Origin: Pirellulaceae bacterium
GTDB taxonomy: Bacteria; Planctomycetota; Planctomycetia; Pirellulales; Pirellulaceae
Length of the DNA: 64,000 bases
Assembly: GCA_025459265.1 (NCBI GenBank)
Contig: JALOQX010000001.1
Location: 1-64,000 of the forward strand
Reading direction: 5' to 3'
Each line of letters begins with the position of its first letter. Positions within the stretch are counted from its first letter, which is position 1. A program made the translations under genes and the position numbers. The notes under the pieces are model-generated. The model was given only the letters and a program-made list of their open reading frames with translations. It did no database searches and had not been told where the DNA came from. Positions 8,491-18,331 of the stretch are shown piece after piece.

Positions 8491-9441
8491 TTACTGTTTG
8501 CGTTTCCGGCGCTGTGCTACGTCTTTCTGCAGTCGTGCGAACTGGGCCATGACCGAGTTGACGACCGGGTCATTCGCCTGCGGCGCGCCGCTCGGCGCGT
8601 TGCCGGCGGCGGCGACTGTCGCGGCGGTGCGACCCGACTCGCGCGGTCCCGCGGCGCGATCGGCGATCAAGTCCGCTTGCTTCTCCACGAGTTTCCGCAG
8701 CTGTTGGAGTTCCGTCCCCAGTTCGCTTTTCTGGGCGGCGATTTCGCGCTGCTGCTGGGCCACGGTTTCGTTCAATTCCGCTGCCCGCGAGCGCACCAGT
8801 TCGAGCTCGGCCTCCAGCGATTCGCGTTCCTGGACCAGGGCCGCCACCTGCTGTGGATCGGCCGGGGCTCCTCGCTGCTCCGCCGCGGTCGCCTGCTCAA
8901 GCTCCGCGCGCGTCCCTTCCAGTTGCTGCCGCGCCGCCGCGAGTTCCTTCTCCAGTTCGCGCATGCGTGAACGCTGTTCGACGGTGACGGCGGCATGGCC
9001 GTTGCGCAAGGTCTCGCATTCCTGCCGCAGCGTGTCCGATTCCCGCCGCGATTCGGCCAGGGACGCCTCGAGTGCCTGCAGGCGCTCGGCCAGCGACGTG
9101 GCTGCGGCCGCACTTTGCGCCGACCACCCGTCGCGCTCGCGCTCGGTCGCTTCACGCACGTGCTGCAGGTCGTCCAGCGCCTTGGCCAGCTGGAGGTCGC
9201 GCTGCTCGACTTCCTCCCGCAACCGCTGCAGTTCGCGCTCGGCTGCCCCGTCGCGCTCCGCCAGCTCGGCCTCCCGACGCTGGATCTGCTCACGCTCCCG
9301 CGCCACGGCTCTCATCCGCTCGGCCAGCGCCTGCCGCAGTTCGTCGACTTCATCGAACAGCGACTCCAGCGCCTGCTCGAACTCCGTGCAGTCGTGACGA
9401 TGCTGCTGGGCCGTCTCGTGAAACGGCTGCAGAACGGACAT
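8491..9441 (-). CDS. Long coiled-coil protein of the GTPase/FGE/GAP1 cluster
   Basis: This 316-residue protein is almost entirely Glu/Gln/Ala/Arg-rich heptads from about residue 25 to 250, with a short low-complexity Ala/Gly tail ending in a basic 'RRKRKQ'. There is no signal peptide, Cys cluster or enzyme motif. It starts at ATG 9441 ('MSVLQPFHETAQQHRHD'); GTG 9540 would add 33 Gly/Pro/Ala-rich residues and is possible because neither start has a strong ribosome site. It is first in a four-gene run, 77 bp ahead of the FGE-like gene. It may be a scaffold or sensor for the GTPase, but that is inference from position. Confidence 0.65.
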   Translation of the reverse strand: MSVLQPFHETAQQHRHDCTEFEQALESLFDEVDELRQALAERMRAVAREREQIQRREAELAERDGAAERELQRLREEVEQRDLQLAKALDDLQHVREATERERDGWSAQSAAAATSLAERLQALEASLAESRRESDTLRQECETLRNGHAAVTVEQRSRMRELEKELAAARQQLEGTRAELEQATAAEQRGAPADPQQVAALVQERESLEAELELVRSRAAELNETVAQQQREIAAQKSELGTELQQLRKLVEKQADLIADRAAGPRESGRTAATVAAAGNAPSGAPQANDPVVNSVMAQFARLQKDVAQRRKRKQ

Positions 9442-9799
9442 CGGGTTGAGCGGGGCAGATACAACAGACACGAGCTGGGCCGCAGGTTCACCTGGTTGGG
9501 CGCCGGCCGGTGCTCGGCCCGACGCGAATCCGATGTGCACAGAAGGAATTCCGCCAAGGGAACTCTAGGTCAGATCAGGGAGGGGGGCAAACGAGCCCGG
9601 ACAGGACGCGCGCACGCAACGCCTGTGGCCCTATGTTCGCTACAGGCCGCACAGACGGCGCGACGGACACGAAAAATCCCCAGCGCGCCGGCAATCTCTC
9701 CCACCCGCGGTGACACCATCCGATTTTGCGATTGAGGCGAGTCATAGGACCTGTAGTGAGGGCAGCGACGGTCCGCTGGGACGCAGTGAGCGAATCGGC

Positions 9800-11656
9800 A
9801 TGCTTGGTCCGTGTCAACGTTGTGTCAGGTCGTCCGGCCACTCGTACGCCAGGGCGTGCCTGTCGCTGCTGTGGCTGCTGGGGGTCGTCACGCCAGCCCG
9901 GGGCGCCGATTTCCCCGGTGCGGTCCTGCAGGATTTCAACACCAGCCTCCACGGCTGGACGGCGCGGGACGGCACGTACATCCATGCCACGCCGGCTGAT
10001 TGGGGCGGCGTCTATCAGGAATACTGGTCCCCGCCCCTGGGACAAGGCGATCGCGCGCTGACGTTCTACAAGAGCCAGGTGAATGACGCGCCTCCCTGGT
10101 GGCGCGTCTCGTTTACCAACACCACCGGCAAGACGATTCACACGCTGCAAATGATCTACGACCTGGAAAGCCCGTGGGCCCGCTTCAACTCGGCGACCAT
10201 CCGCGATGGAGCGGTCCGCTGGTACGTCAATACGGGCAGCGGCCCGGTCGCCGTCGCGACCAGCCCCGCCCTGCGCAACACGCTTGTGACCACGCCCACG
10301 GTCTGGTTCGACGACGCGCAGATGGATGCGCTGGGTCTGGCGGCGCGCGAACTCACGTTCACGGTCGTCGGGCTGACCATCCAGCCCGATGCCACGTTCA
10401 CGCTGGAAGTGCGCAGCCACGTGGCGTCCAGCAACAGCCGGAACATGAATCACGGCATCGACAACTTGATCGTGCTCTCCGACGTCGGTCTGGCGACCCA
10501 CTTCGCCGATCTGGCCGCCGCGCCGAATCCGCGCGCAGTCGGGACATCGCTCGATGCGTTGGCCGCCAATGCGGACATTCCCCTGCTGCGTTTCCTGCTT
10601 CCGCTGGCGACGTTGCCGACGGACGAGATGCAAAGCGGATTGTCTCACCTGACCGGCGAGATCTACGCCACGCAGGCGTCAGTCGCCCTGCTGCAAACCA
10701 CGATGCTGCTCATGCAGCTCAATCGCCGGCTGCGAACCGTGGCCGGCACACCCGAGGAGGTGTCGGTCGCTGGGTCGGCCTACGGGACGATCGTGCGGGG
10801 CAACGATTCGTCGCTGCCGGACCGCCGTTGGGATGCCTGGGTGTTGGGATCTGGCTGGGGCGGGCAACTGCCGGGCAGTGCGTGGGCACAGGGGGCGGCG
10901 TACGGCTGCAGCGGCGTGCTGGCCGGCGTCGAACGCGCTTGGGGTGAGCATCTGGTGGTCGGCGCGTATGGCGGCGCGAGCGAATCGGACATCCAGCTCG
11001 ACTGGCCCGCCCAGTCGACCGACGGCGAGCATCAGCAGTTGGGGGTGTACGGCCTGTGGGATGGGTCCGTCACGTACGTGACGGCCGCGGGGCTGTACGA
11101 TCACGACGAGTATCGGTCCATGCGTCGCGTGGAGGTGGCCCAGATGCAGAGCGCATCGCAGTCGACGTACGGCGGGGATCAGGCGGCGGTCTATGTCGAA
11201 GTCGGGGGCATGCTGCAGCAGCCGTTATCGGTGGTCCAGCCGTTTGTCGGTTGCCAATATGCCTGGCTGCAGCAGGATGCACTCGTGGAGGTGGGAAGTG
11301 GCCCGTTCGACCTGTCCGTGGACGCCCTGGAGATGAATTCCCTGCGCAGCGTGTGCGGCGGCCGCCTCTTCGGCACCCACCCCGCCGGCAGCGGCGCGCG
11401 CGTCGTGACCGAGACGCGTGCCCTGTGGCTCCACGAGTACCTCGATCGCGTACCGGTGGTTCGATCGACGCTGGCCGTCGGTGGTCCGCCGGTGTTGGCG
11501 GGCGGCAATGCCGCGGGACGCGATTGGGCCGTGCTGGGCGGCAGCCTGGGGCTGATGGGGAGCCGGGGCAGGCGGTTCACGGCGGACTACGACCTGTTCC
11601 TGGGCACGCAGGAGGTCGCGCACCTGGTGTCGCTCGGGCTGGAACAGCGGTGGTGA
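9800..11656 (+). CDS. Autotransporter-type outer membrane beta-barrel protein
   Basis: From ATG 9800 the protein is 618 residues. It has a signal peptide ('CLSLLWLLGVVTPARG-A'), then an N-terminal beta-rich region of about 230 residues ('DYPG/ADFPGAVLQDFNT...') resembling secreted sorting-type proteins of this group. A helical linker (about 290-330) follows, and then a C-terminal barrel of about 270 residues with alternating aromatic strands ('RRWDAWVLGSGWGGQL', 'VVGAYGGASESDIQLDW'). It ends in the aromatic-terminated 'SLGLEQRW', as autotransporter barrels do. The frame is open 90 nt further upstream, but that part lacks signal features. The passenger is not recognised as an enzyme; adhesion or surface display is a guess. 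Confidence 0.75.
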   Translation: MLGPCQRCVRSSGHSYARACLSLLWLLGVVTPARGADFPGAVLQDFNTSLHGWTARDGTYIHATPADWGGVYQEYWSPPLGQGDRALTFYKSQVNDAPPWWRVSFTNTTGKTIHTLQMIYDLESPWARFNSATIRDGAVRWYVNTGSGPVAVATSPALRNTLVTTPTVWFDDAQMDALGLAARELTFTVVGLTIQPDATFTLEVRSHVASSNSRNMNHGIDNLIVLSDVGLATHFADLAAAPNPRAVGTSLDALAANADIPLLRFLLPLATLPTDEMQSGLSHLTGEIYATQASVALLQTTMLLMQLNRRLRTVAGTPEEVSVAGSAYGTIVRGNDSSLPDRRWDAWVLGSGWGGQLPGSAWAQGAAYGCSGVLAGVERAWGEHLVVGAYGGASESDIQLDWPAQSTDGEHQQLGVYGLWDGSVTYVTAAGLYDHDEYRSMRRVEVAQMQSASQSTYGGDQAAVYVEVGGMLQQPLSVVQPFVGCQYAWLQQDALVEVGSGPFDLSVDALEMNSLRSVCGGRLFGTHPAGSGARVVTETRALWLHEYLDRVPVVRSTLAVGGPPVLAGGNAAGRDWAVLGGSLGLMGSRGRRFTADYDLFLGTQEVAHLVSLGLEQRW

Positions 11657-11673
11657 CGCGGCGGGCGATGCCG

Positions 11674-13065
11674 TCAGAATTCGGCGTTCCCCGGGGTGCG
11701 CGGGAACGGGATCACGTCGCGAATATTGGCCATGCCGGTGATGAACTGCACGACCCGCTCCAGGCCCAGGCCGAAGCCGGCATGGGGCACGGTGCCAAAC
11801 CGCCGCAGGTCGAGATACCACCAATAATCCTCGGGATGCAGCCGCTGCTGCTCCATGCGCTGCGTCAGCACGTCGAGCCGCTCCTCACGCTGGCTGCCGC
11901 CGATGATCTCGCCGACCTTGGGGACCAGCACATCCATGGCCCGCACGGTGCGCCCGTCCTCATTGACGCGCATGTAGAACGGCTTGATCGTGGCGGGGTA
12001 GTTGTAGAGGATCACCGGGCCGTCGAACTTCTTCTCGGTCAGGTAACGCTCGTGCTCCGACTGCAGGTCGCTGCCCCACGTGACCGGGAATTCAAACTGC
12101 TCGCCGCTGCGGCCCAGGATGTCCACTGCCTCGTCGTACGGCAGCCGGATAAAATCGGTCTCCACGATCTTCTGCAGCGTCGCGATCGTGGTTGAGTCGA
12201 TCCGCTCGTTGAAGAAGGTCATGTCCTCCAGACGCCGCTCCAGGACGTCCCGGAAGACGCGCTTGAGAAACCGCTCGGCCAGATCCATGTTGTCGAACAG
12301 GTCATAGAACGCCATTTCCGGTTCGACCATCCAGAACTCGGCCAAGTGCCGCGACGTGTTGGAGTTCTCGGCACGAAACGTCGGGCCGAACGTGTAGACC
12401 TTGCCCAGCGCGGTGGCGTAGATCTCTGCTTCGAGCTGGCCGCTGACGGTCAGATAACTGGGGCGGTCGAAGAAATCGCACGCGAAATCGACCCGTCCGT
12501 CCTTTCTGGGAAGCTGGTCGAGGTCGAGCGTCGTGACGCGAAACAGCTGGCCGGCCCCTTCACAGTCGCTGGCCGTGATGATCGGGGTGTGGACGTACAG
12601 GAACCCCTCTTCCTGGAAGAAGGTGTGAATCGACATCGAGACCTGGTTGCGCACGCGGGCGATGGCCCCGAACGTGTTCGTCCGCGGCCGCAGATGCGCC
12701 CATTCCCGCAGTTTCTCAAACGAATGCCGTTTCTTCTGCAGCGGAAAGCTCTCGGGATCTGCCCAGCCGTGGACGAGGAGCCGGTCGGCGTGAAGTTCCG
12801 TGGCCTGCCCCTGACCGACCGACGCCCGCAGCTCTCCTTCGACGGTGACGCTGCAGCCGGCGGTCAGCCGCTTGACGTGCGAGGCGTAATTGGCCAGCGT
12901 CTCCGGGGCGAGCACCTGGAGATTCCCGAGGCAGGAGCCGTCGTTCAATTCCAGGAAACTGAAACCGGCTTTGGAGTCGCGGCGCGTCCGCACCCAGCCG
13001 CTGACGCGGACCCGTTTGCCGACTTCAGCGGGCTGGCGTGCCCGCTGTACTGTGATGTCTGCCAT
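11674..13065 (-). CDS. asnS: Asparaginyl-tRNA synthetase
   Basis: This 463-residue class II aminoacyl-tRNA synthetase charges tRNA-Asn. The OB-fold anticodon-binding domain covers about residues 1-110 ('[26 protein letters not shown]'). The catalytic domain has motif 2 '[20 protein letters not shown]' and motif 3 '[21 protein letters not shown]'. The short insert '[13 protein letters not shown]' and the '[10 protein letters not shown]' stretch mark AsnRS rather than AspRS. It ends 18 bp from the convergent autotransporter gene. Confidence 0.95.
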   Translation of the reverse strand: MADITVQRARQPAEVGKRVRVSGWVRTRRDSKAGFSFLELNDGSCLGNLQVLAPETLANYASHVKRLTAGCSVTVEGELRASVGQGQATELHADRLLVHGWADPESFPLQKKRHSFEKLREWAHLRPRTNTFGAIARVRNQVSMSIHTFFQEEGFLYVHTPIITASDCEGAGQLFRVTTLDLDQLPRKDGRVDFACDFFDRPSYLTVSGQLEAEIYATALGKVYTFGPTFRAENSNTSRHLAEFWMVEPEMAFYDLFDNMDLAERFLKRVFRDVLERRLEDMTFFNERIDSTTIATLQKIVETDFIRLPYDEAVDILGRSGEQFEFPVTWGSDLQSEHERYLTEKKFDGPVILYNYPATIKPFYMRVNEDGRTVRAMDVLVPKVGEIIGGSQREERLDVLTQRMEQQRLHPEDYWWYLDLRRFGTVPHAGFGLGLERVVQFITGMANIRDVIPFPRTPGNAEF

Positions 13066-13131
13066 GGTCTCTCACCGTTGCGTACGTCCGGACCGCGGGG
13101 AAAGCAGTGCCGACGTGTCGCCGCATCGCGC

Positions 13132-14184
13132 TCACAGGTTCTGTTCGACCAGGTACCGCTCGGCATCCAGCGCCGCCATGCAGCCCGTGCCGGCCGACGT
13201 GATGGCCTGGCGATAATAGTCGTCCGCCACGTCGCCGGCGGCAAACACGCCCGGCACGCTCGTCGAGGTGCGAAACGCCGCGGTCCACCGGATGTAACCC
13301 TTGTCCGTGGTGTCCAGCTTGCCGCGCAGAAAGCTGGTGTTCGGCGTGTGCCCGATGGCCAGGAACAGGCCGCTGCAGGGCAACTCGCGGGTCGCGTCCG
13401 CCACGGTGCTGCGGAGCCGCACGGCGGTGACGCCGTCGTCGTCCGTGCCCAGCACCTCGTCCACGACGTGGTTCCAGACGATCTCGATCTTCGGGTTGTC
13501 GAAGGCCCGCTGCTGCATGATGCGGGACGCCCGGAGGGCATCCCGCCGATGGACCAGGGAGACCCGCGCCGCGTATTTGGCCAGGTGCGTGGCTTCTTCG
13601 ATGGCGGAGTCGCCCCCGCCGACGACCACCAGCGGGCGCTGGCGAAACCGCGGCAAGGCCCCATCGCATACCGCGCACGCGCTGACGCCGCGATTCTTGA
13701 AGCGCTCTTCCGACGGCAGTCCCAGATAGTTGGCCCGCGCGCCGGTCGCCACAATCAACGTATGTGTCTCGATCGTCTCCCCCTCGCGCGCCATGACCCG
13801 AAACGGCCGGCTCTCCAGATCGACGTCGACGACGTCGTCGGTGATGATGCGGGTCCCGAAGTTGACCGCCTGCTGACGCATCAGTTCCATCAACTCGGGG
13901 CCCGTGACGGCGTGCACGTGTTCATCGATGCCGGGAAGTCCCTGGAGCCGGGCGGGGTCGAGCGCGCTGGAGAGGAACGTGTCCAGGCGGCCGGCCGGAA
14001 AACCGGCGTAGTTCTCCACTTCCGTGGTCAAGGCCAGTTGCCCCAGCGGCAGGGTTCCCTGCAGCCGGTTCTCCTCGGTAATCGCTCCCTCGAAGACGAG
14101 CGGATTGAGGGCGGCTCGCGCCGCGTAGATGGCAGCCGACCAGCCGGCCGGACCGCTCCCAATGATCACAACTTGTTCCGCCAC
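13132..14184 (-). CDS. trxB: Thioredoxin reductase
   Basis: This 350-residue FAD/NADPH flavoprotein reduces thioredoxin. It has an N-terminal FAD-binding '[20 protein letters not shown]', the redox pair in '[11 protein letters not shown]', an NADPH-binding '[20 protein letters not shown]', and a C-terminal '[21 protein letters not shown]'. The GTG at 14184 is chosen because an AAGGAAAT site lies upstream and the FAD strand starts at residue 4; the frame stays open for another 50 codons of unrelated composition. Compared with the E. coli enzyme it is about 30 residues longer. Confidence 0.92.
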   Translation of the reverse strand: MAEQVVIIGSGPAGWSAAIYAARAALNPLVFEGAITEENRLQGTLPLGQLALTTEVENYAGFPAGRLDTFLSSALDPARLQGLPGIDEHVHAVTGPELMELMRQQAVNFGTRIITDDVVDVDLESRPFRVMAREGETIETHTLIVATGARANYLGLPSEERFKNRGVSACAVCDGALPRFRQRPLVVVGGGDSAIEEATHLAKYAARVSLVHRRDALRASRIMQQRAFDNPKIEIVWNHVVDEVLGTDDDGVTAVRLRSTVADATRELPCSGLFLAIGHTPNTSFLRGKLDTTDKGYIRWTAAFRTSTSVPGVFAAGDVADDYYRQAITSAGTGCMAALDAERYLVEQNL

Positions 14185-14336
14185 CCGTCGATTTCCTTTC
14201 TGTCCTTGGCGACAAACGGGGTCGCGCAGCTTGCGCTCGGCGCCGTGTGTCAAACGAGAAGCCGACACCCGCACGTCGAGTGCCGCTGGCCAGCGCCGCC
14301 GCCACATTATAGGGGATCTCGCCGGAGGCGGTAGCA

Positions 14337-15344
14337 TCAGTGGGCGTCGATCGGCCCCACGATCTGGATGGCCTTCTGGCCCTTGAGCGCTCCCGGCCAG
14401 GCCCGGAACTTGGTCACGCCCTCGACAGCCAGCTCCAGCGGTTCACGCACATCCTTCTCGGTCGTGACGATGTCCCCCACACGGAGCCCGAGCAGGTCGG
14501 CCGTGGTGATCCGCGACCGCGCCAGCGTGGCGACCACCTGGACCACGGCGCCCTCGAGTCGCTTGCCGACCAGCTGCACGCTTTCCTCGGTGGCCGCCGC
14601 CTGGGAATACGTCACCCAGTTGTTCGTGGTCAGCTTGTTGCCGATGCGTTCAAGGGCGTTGAAGGGGATGCAGAGGTTCATCATGCCCCGGACTTCCCCC
14701 AGGGTGATTTCGAAACTGATCAACACCACGACTTCATTGGGGGGCACGATCTGGACCAGTTGCGGATTGCTTTCGACGCGTTCGACTGCGAACTCCAGCG
14801 GGAGGATGTTGGCCCAGGCTCGCTGCAGATCGTGCAGGAACAGGCTCGTAATCCGGCGCACGAGCCGCAGTTCGATCTCGGTCAGCGCGCGCCGCGCAAT
14901 GACACCCGACTCGCGCCCGCCCCCCAGCAGCCGGTTGATGATCGGGTAGAGAATGGACGGGTTGATGTCCAGGATCAGGTTGCCCTCCAGCGGCCGGGCG
15001 GTCAACAGGTTGAAGCAGGTCGGGTTTTCCAGGCTGAAGACGAACTCGCTGTACGTCAACTGGTCGACGCTGGTCAGCTTCACCTCGACGATGCTCCGCA
15101 GCAGGGCGGAGAGTTCCGCGCCGAAGTTGCGGCCGAAGCCCTCGTGGAGCGACTGCAGGGCCCGCATCTGTTCCTTGCCGACGCGCTCAGGCCGCTTGAA
15201 GTCGTACGGCGTGATCTTCTCCCGCGTGCGCCCCGTCACGGCACTCAACGGCGTCACCGCCTGGGCCGCCGCCGGCTGATGCTTGGTCTCCATCGCGTTG
15301 AGCAGACTCTCGACCTCGGCCTGACTGAGCACTTCCTCGCTCAT
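14337..15344 (-). CDS. fliM: Flagellar motor switch protein FliM
   Basis: This 335-residue C-ring protein binds phosphorylated CheY and sets the direction of rotation. The N-terminal '[13 protein letters not shown]' is the conserved CheY-binding/LSQxEIDxLL segment. A CheC-like middle domain follows ('[24 protein letters not shown]', '[19 protein letters not shown]'-type), then a SpoA-like C-terminal domain ('[16 protein letters not shown]'). It is the only flagellar gene in the window and sits between trxB and proA, so its partners (fliN, fliG) must be elsewhere. Confidence 0.95.
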   Translation of the reverse strand: MSEEVLSQAEVESLLNAMETKHQPAAAQAVTPLSAVTGRTREKITPYDFKRPERVGKEQMRALQSLHEGFGRNFGAELSALLRSIVEVKLTSVDQLTYSEFVFSLENPTCFNLLTARPLEGNLILDINPSILYPIINRLLGGGRESGVIARRALTEIELRLVRRITSLFLHDLQRAWANILPLEFAVERVESNPQLVQIVPPNEVVVLISFEITLGEVRGMMNLCIPFNALERIGNKLTTNNWVTYSQAAATEESVQLVGKRLEGAVVQVVATLARSRITTADLLGLRVGDIVTTEKDVREPLELAVEGVTKFRAWPGALKGQKAIQIVGPIDAH

Positions 15345-15370
15345 GCCTCACTCCGTTTCGCACCTCGGCA

Positions 15371-16645
15371 CTAACTCCGGACCTGTCCCTCTCCATAGAC
15401 GACGTACTTGTAGCTGGTCAGTTCCTCCAGGCCGCACGGGCCGCGCGCGTGGAATTTGTCCGTGCTGATACCGATCTCGGCCCCCAGGCCGAACTCGCCG
15501 CCGTCGTGGAATCGCGTGCTGGCGTTGATCATCACGGCCGCACTGTCGACGGCTGCCGCGAACCGGCGCGCCGCCACCAGGTCACGCGTGACGATGGCGT
15601 CCGTGTGGTGCGAGCCGTAGCGGTTGATGTGGTCGATCGCCGCCTCCAGGGACGGGACCACGCACACCGAGATGCACGGGCCCAGGTACTCGGTGCGGAA
15701 GTCCTCTTCCGTCGCCGGCTGGGCGTCCGGCACCAGGCGGCACGTCGCCGCGTCACCCCGGATCTCGACGCCGCGCCGCCGCAGTTCCGCCGCCAGCACC
15801 GGCAGGTAGTCTCCGGCGACCCGCTCATGCACCAGCAGCGATTCGCAGGCATTGCACACGCCCATCCGCTGGCACTTCGCGTTGATCAGGATCGTAATGG
15901 CCATCGACAGCTCGGCCGCCGCGTCCACATACACATGACAGTTGCCGTCGTAGTGTTTGATCACCGGCATCGTGGCCTCCCGGGCCACGCGCTGAATCAA
16001 GCTGGTACCCCCGCGCGGAATGGCCACATTGATGTACTGGGACAGCCGCAGGAAGTGGCCGACTGCGGCGCGATCGGTGGTGGCCACCAGCTGCACGGCG
16101 TCTTCCGGCAGTTCGAGCCGCGCGGCCGTGCTGCGCAACAGCGTCACCAGGGCGTCACTCGAATGCCGCGCCTCCTTGCCGCCCCGCAGGATCACCGCAT
16201 TGCCGCTCTTGAGACAAATCGCCGCCGCATCCACCGTGACGTTCGGCCGCGATTCGTACACGAAGAAGACCGTCCCGAGCGGCACGCGCACCTTGGCCAC
16301 GTGCAGACCGTTGGGACGGACGGTGGCCGAGACGGTCGCCCCGATCGGATCCGGCAGAGCCGCGATCGCCTCCAGCCCGCGCGCCATGTCGGCGATCCGT
16401 GCCTCGGTCAATCGCAGCCGATCCACCTGGGCCTCGGTCAAGCCAGACCCGGGCGCCGCCGCCAGATCCCGCGCATTGACCGTCAGCAAGTGCGCTGTCT
16501 GGTCCCGCAGGGCCGCCGCGGATTCCACGAGCCATCGATCCTTGATGCCGCTGCGCACGTCGCCCAGCCGCCGCGCCGCGTCCGCCGCGCGGCGCGCGAC
16601 GTCCACGCAGTAGGCCTCCAGATTCAGGATGTCGTCCGCCGTCAT
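15371..16645 (-). CDS. proA: Gamma-glutamyl phosphate reductase
   Basis: This NADPH-dependent reductase (424 residues) makes glutamate-5-semialdehyde in proline synthesis. Seen are '[38 protein letters not shown]', the catalytic Cys in '[11 protein letters not shown]', and '[11 protein letters not shown]'; the ends '[22 protein letters not shown]' and '[17 protein letters not shown]' are diagnostic of ProA. The ATG at 16645 has GGTGAGG upstream. proB is not adjacent. Confidence 0.95.
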   Translation of the reverse strand: MTADDILNLEAYCVDVARRAADAARRLGDVRSGIKDRWLVESAAALRDQTAHLLTVNARDLAAAPGSGLTEAQVDRLRLTEARIADMARGLEAIAALPDPIGATVSATVRPNGLHVAKVRVPLGTVFFVYESRPNVTVDAAAICLKSGNAVILRGGKEARHSSDALVTLLRSTAARLELPEDAVQLVATTDRAAVGHFLRLSQYINVAIPRGGTSLIQRVAREATMPVIKHYDGNCHVYVDAAAELSMAITILINAKCQRMGVCNACESLLVHERVAGDYLPVLAAELRRRGVEIRGDAATCRLVPDAQPATEEDFRTEYLGPCISVCVVPSLEAAIDHINRYGSHHTDAIVTRDLVAARRFAAAVDSAAVMINASTRFHDGGEFGLGAEIGISTDKFHARGPCGLEELTSYKYVVYGEGQVRS

Positions 16646-16806
16646 CGTGCCCGCCTCACCGGCCAGATCGCGTCCCATTCCGCCTCCGCCGGCCATCCCA
16701 GAGTCCGGAACGGCCGGAGTATCCTTCAATCGGCCCTGTGCGTCAATGCCGCTCGAGCGGTTTTGACCCGCCCGCGCCGTGTCGCAACAGGTTTGTGCAC
16801 AATACG

Positions 16807-17709
16807 TTACGCGTGCCTGTCGGCCGCCGGTGCGGCAGCGTCCAGGCCTCCCGTCGCCGCAAAGAGCCGCAGCGCCTGCCGCACCGGGCCCACGTCGTGG
16901 ACCCGCAACACCTGCACGCCGCGCGCCGCCAATGCCAGGCAAACACCCACAGTGGCTGCGGTGCGGTCGGCCTGTTTGTCCCCCAGCACATGCGCAAGGA
17001 ACCCCTTGCGCGACGGGCCGACCAGGAGCGGACACCCGAGCAACAGAAACCGATCTGCCTGACGCAACAGCGTCAGGTTATGCTGGTGTGTCTTGCCAAA
17101 CCCAATCCCGGGATCGAGGCAGATCCGCTGAGGATCGATGCCGGCCGCCAGGAGCGCGTCACGGCGCTGGCCGAGATACCTGGCGATGTCCGCCACGACG
17201 TCGCGGTAGTGAGGATGATCCTGCATCGTGGCCGGCGTGCCCTGCATGTGCATCGCACATACGCCGCAGCGGGTTTCCGCGGCCAAGGGAACCATGTCCG
17301 GGTCCCCGGTCAGTCCCGTCACGTCGTTGATCACCTCGACACCGCAAGCCAAGGCTTCCCGTGCCACCGCCGCCTTCGAGGTGTCGATCGACATGGGCAG
17401 CGTCGTTTCCCCGCGCAGCTGTTCGATCACCGGCATCACGCGCCGCAGCTCGTCGGCGCGCGAGACGGGCGTGGCGTAAGGCCGCGTGCTTTCACCGCCG
17501 ATGTCCAGCAGATCGGCGCCCTGCGCGATCAGCTGCCGTGCGTGGCGCACGGCGGCGCTGGTGTCGAAATAGCTGCCGCCGTCCGAAAAGCTGTCCGGCG
17601 TGACGTTGACGATGCCCATGACCAGCGGCCCGCGGTCGCACCGGAGCGTGGTGGTGCGCAGTCGCCACACGGTGGCGCGCGGGAGAGGTGGGAGGGGATC
17701 GGCGAACAT
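16807..17709 (-). CDS. folP: Dihydropteroate synthase
   Basis: This 300-residue TIM-barrel enzyme joins p-aminobenzoate to dihydropterin pyrophosphate in folate synthesis and is the sulfonamide target. Signatures are '[19 protein letters not shown]' (phosphate-binding loop 1), '[14 protein letters not shown]', '[14 protein letters not shown]', 'VINDVTG', '[14 protein letters not shown]' and the C-terminal '[11 protein letters not shown]'. It is one of two folate-pathway genes in the window, with folD 36 kb away. Confidence 0.95.
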   Translation of the reverse strand: MFADPLPPLPRATVWRLRTTTLRCDRGPLVMGIVNVTPDSFSDGGSYFDTSAAVRHARQLIAQGADLLDIGGESTRPYATPVSRADELRRVMPVIEQLRGETTLPMSIDTSKAAVAREALACGVEVINDVTGLTGDPDMVPLAAETRCGVCAMHMQGTPATMQDHPHYRDVVADIARYLGQRRDALLAAGIDPQRICLDPGIGFGKTHQHNLTLLRQADRFLLLGCPLLVGPSRKGFLAHVLGDKQADRTAATVGVCLALAARGVQVLRVHDVGPVRQALRLFAATGGLDAAAPAADRHA

Positions 17710-17805
17710 AGCCTGGAGCTTAGCAGCGCCCGCGCGGCGTTGCCAAGTCGTCCGGCGGCGCTGACCCGCGGCCCTGGCGCCCCGCCGAGCCGTGTCGCAC
17801 GGCGG

Positions 17806-18330
17806 TCACCAGTTCGGGGACTCCATTTCCGACACGATTTGGGCGGCGAGACGTCGGATCACGGCCTGTTCGGCGGTCGTGACCGACTGTCCGGCTTCCA
17901 CGACGAAGTTGTCCCCCAGCGAGATGACGCTCTGCGTCAGAATGCGGCCACCGTTGTCGATCCACGTGATGTGCACTGCGGTAGAAAAGAGCAGGTTGCG
18001 CGGTTCGTCGTTCACGTTTTCGGAGATGACGCGCTTGTGATCGGCCAGCAGCCGTCCGGTGAGGACGCTGTCGGCCAGCGGATCGCTCACCACCTTGTAC
18101 GGCGTGCGGAGTTCGATTTCCTTGATCACGGCCTCGGTGAGCCACTCCCCCACGTCCGGCCGCAGACTCTCCGACTGGAAGACTGGGACATGGACCGTCT
18201 TGATTTCGGTGCGGTAGAGGGTGCGGGTGCCGAGCTGATAGCCGGCGCAGCCGCCGGCCGCGCAGATGCAGCACAGGACTGCGAGCCACGCGTGAGACAG
18301 CCCATCGGTATAGCCGGGTCCGCGGAGCAT
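17806..18330 (-). CDS. lptE: LPS-assembly lipoprotein, LptE-like
   Basis: This 174-residue protein has a lipoprotein signal ('AWLAVLCCICAAGGC-AGYQLG') and the 'GYQLGTRTLYRTEIKTVHVPVF' start typical of LptE. 'ELRTPYKVVSDPLADSVLTGRL' and 'TAEQAVIRRLAAQIVSEME' follow. LptE plugs the LptD translocon at the outer membrane. ATG 18330 follows AAGAGG by 8 bp and lies directly after the stop of the BamD-like gene (18332), so the two are co-transcribed. Confidence 0.8.
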   Translation of the reverse strand: MLRGPGYTDGLSHAWLAVLCCICAAGGCAGYQLGTRTLYRTEIKTVHVPVFQSESLRPDVGEWLTEAVIKEIELRTPYKVVSDPLADSVLTGRLLADHKRVISENVNDEPRNLLFSTAVHITWIDNGGRILTQSVISLGDNFVVEAGQSVTTAEQAVIRRLAAQIVSEMESPNW

Positions 18331-18331
18331 G

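Noticed and set aside
7115-9397. 760-residue plus-strand open frame
   Set aside because: Lies antisense to the FGE-like and coiled-coil genes; its Arg/Ser/Ala-rich product has no family pattern and is expected in high-GC DNA.
12346-14334. 662-residue plus-strand open frame
   Set aside because: Antisense shadow of asnS and trxB; composition is typical of a shadow frame.
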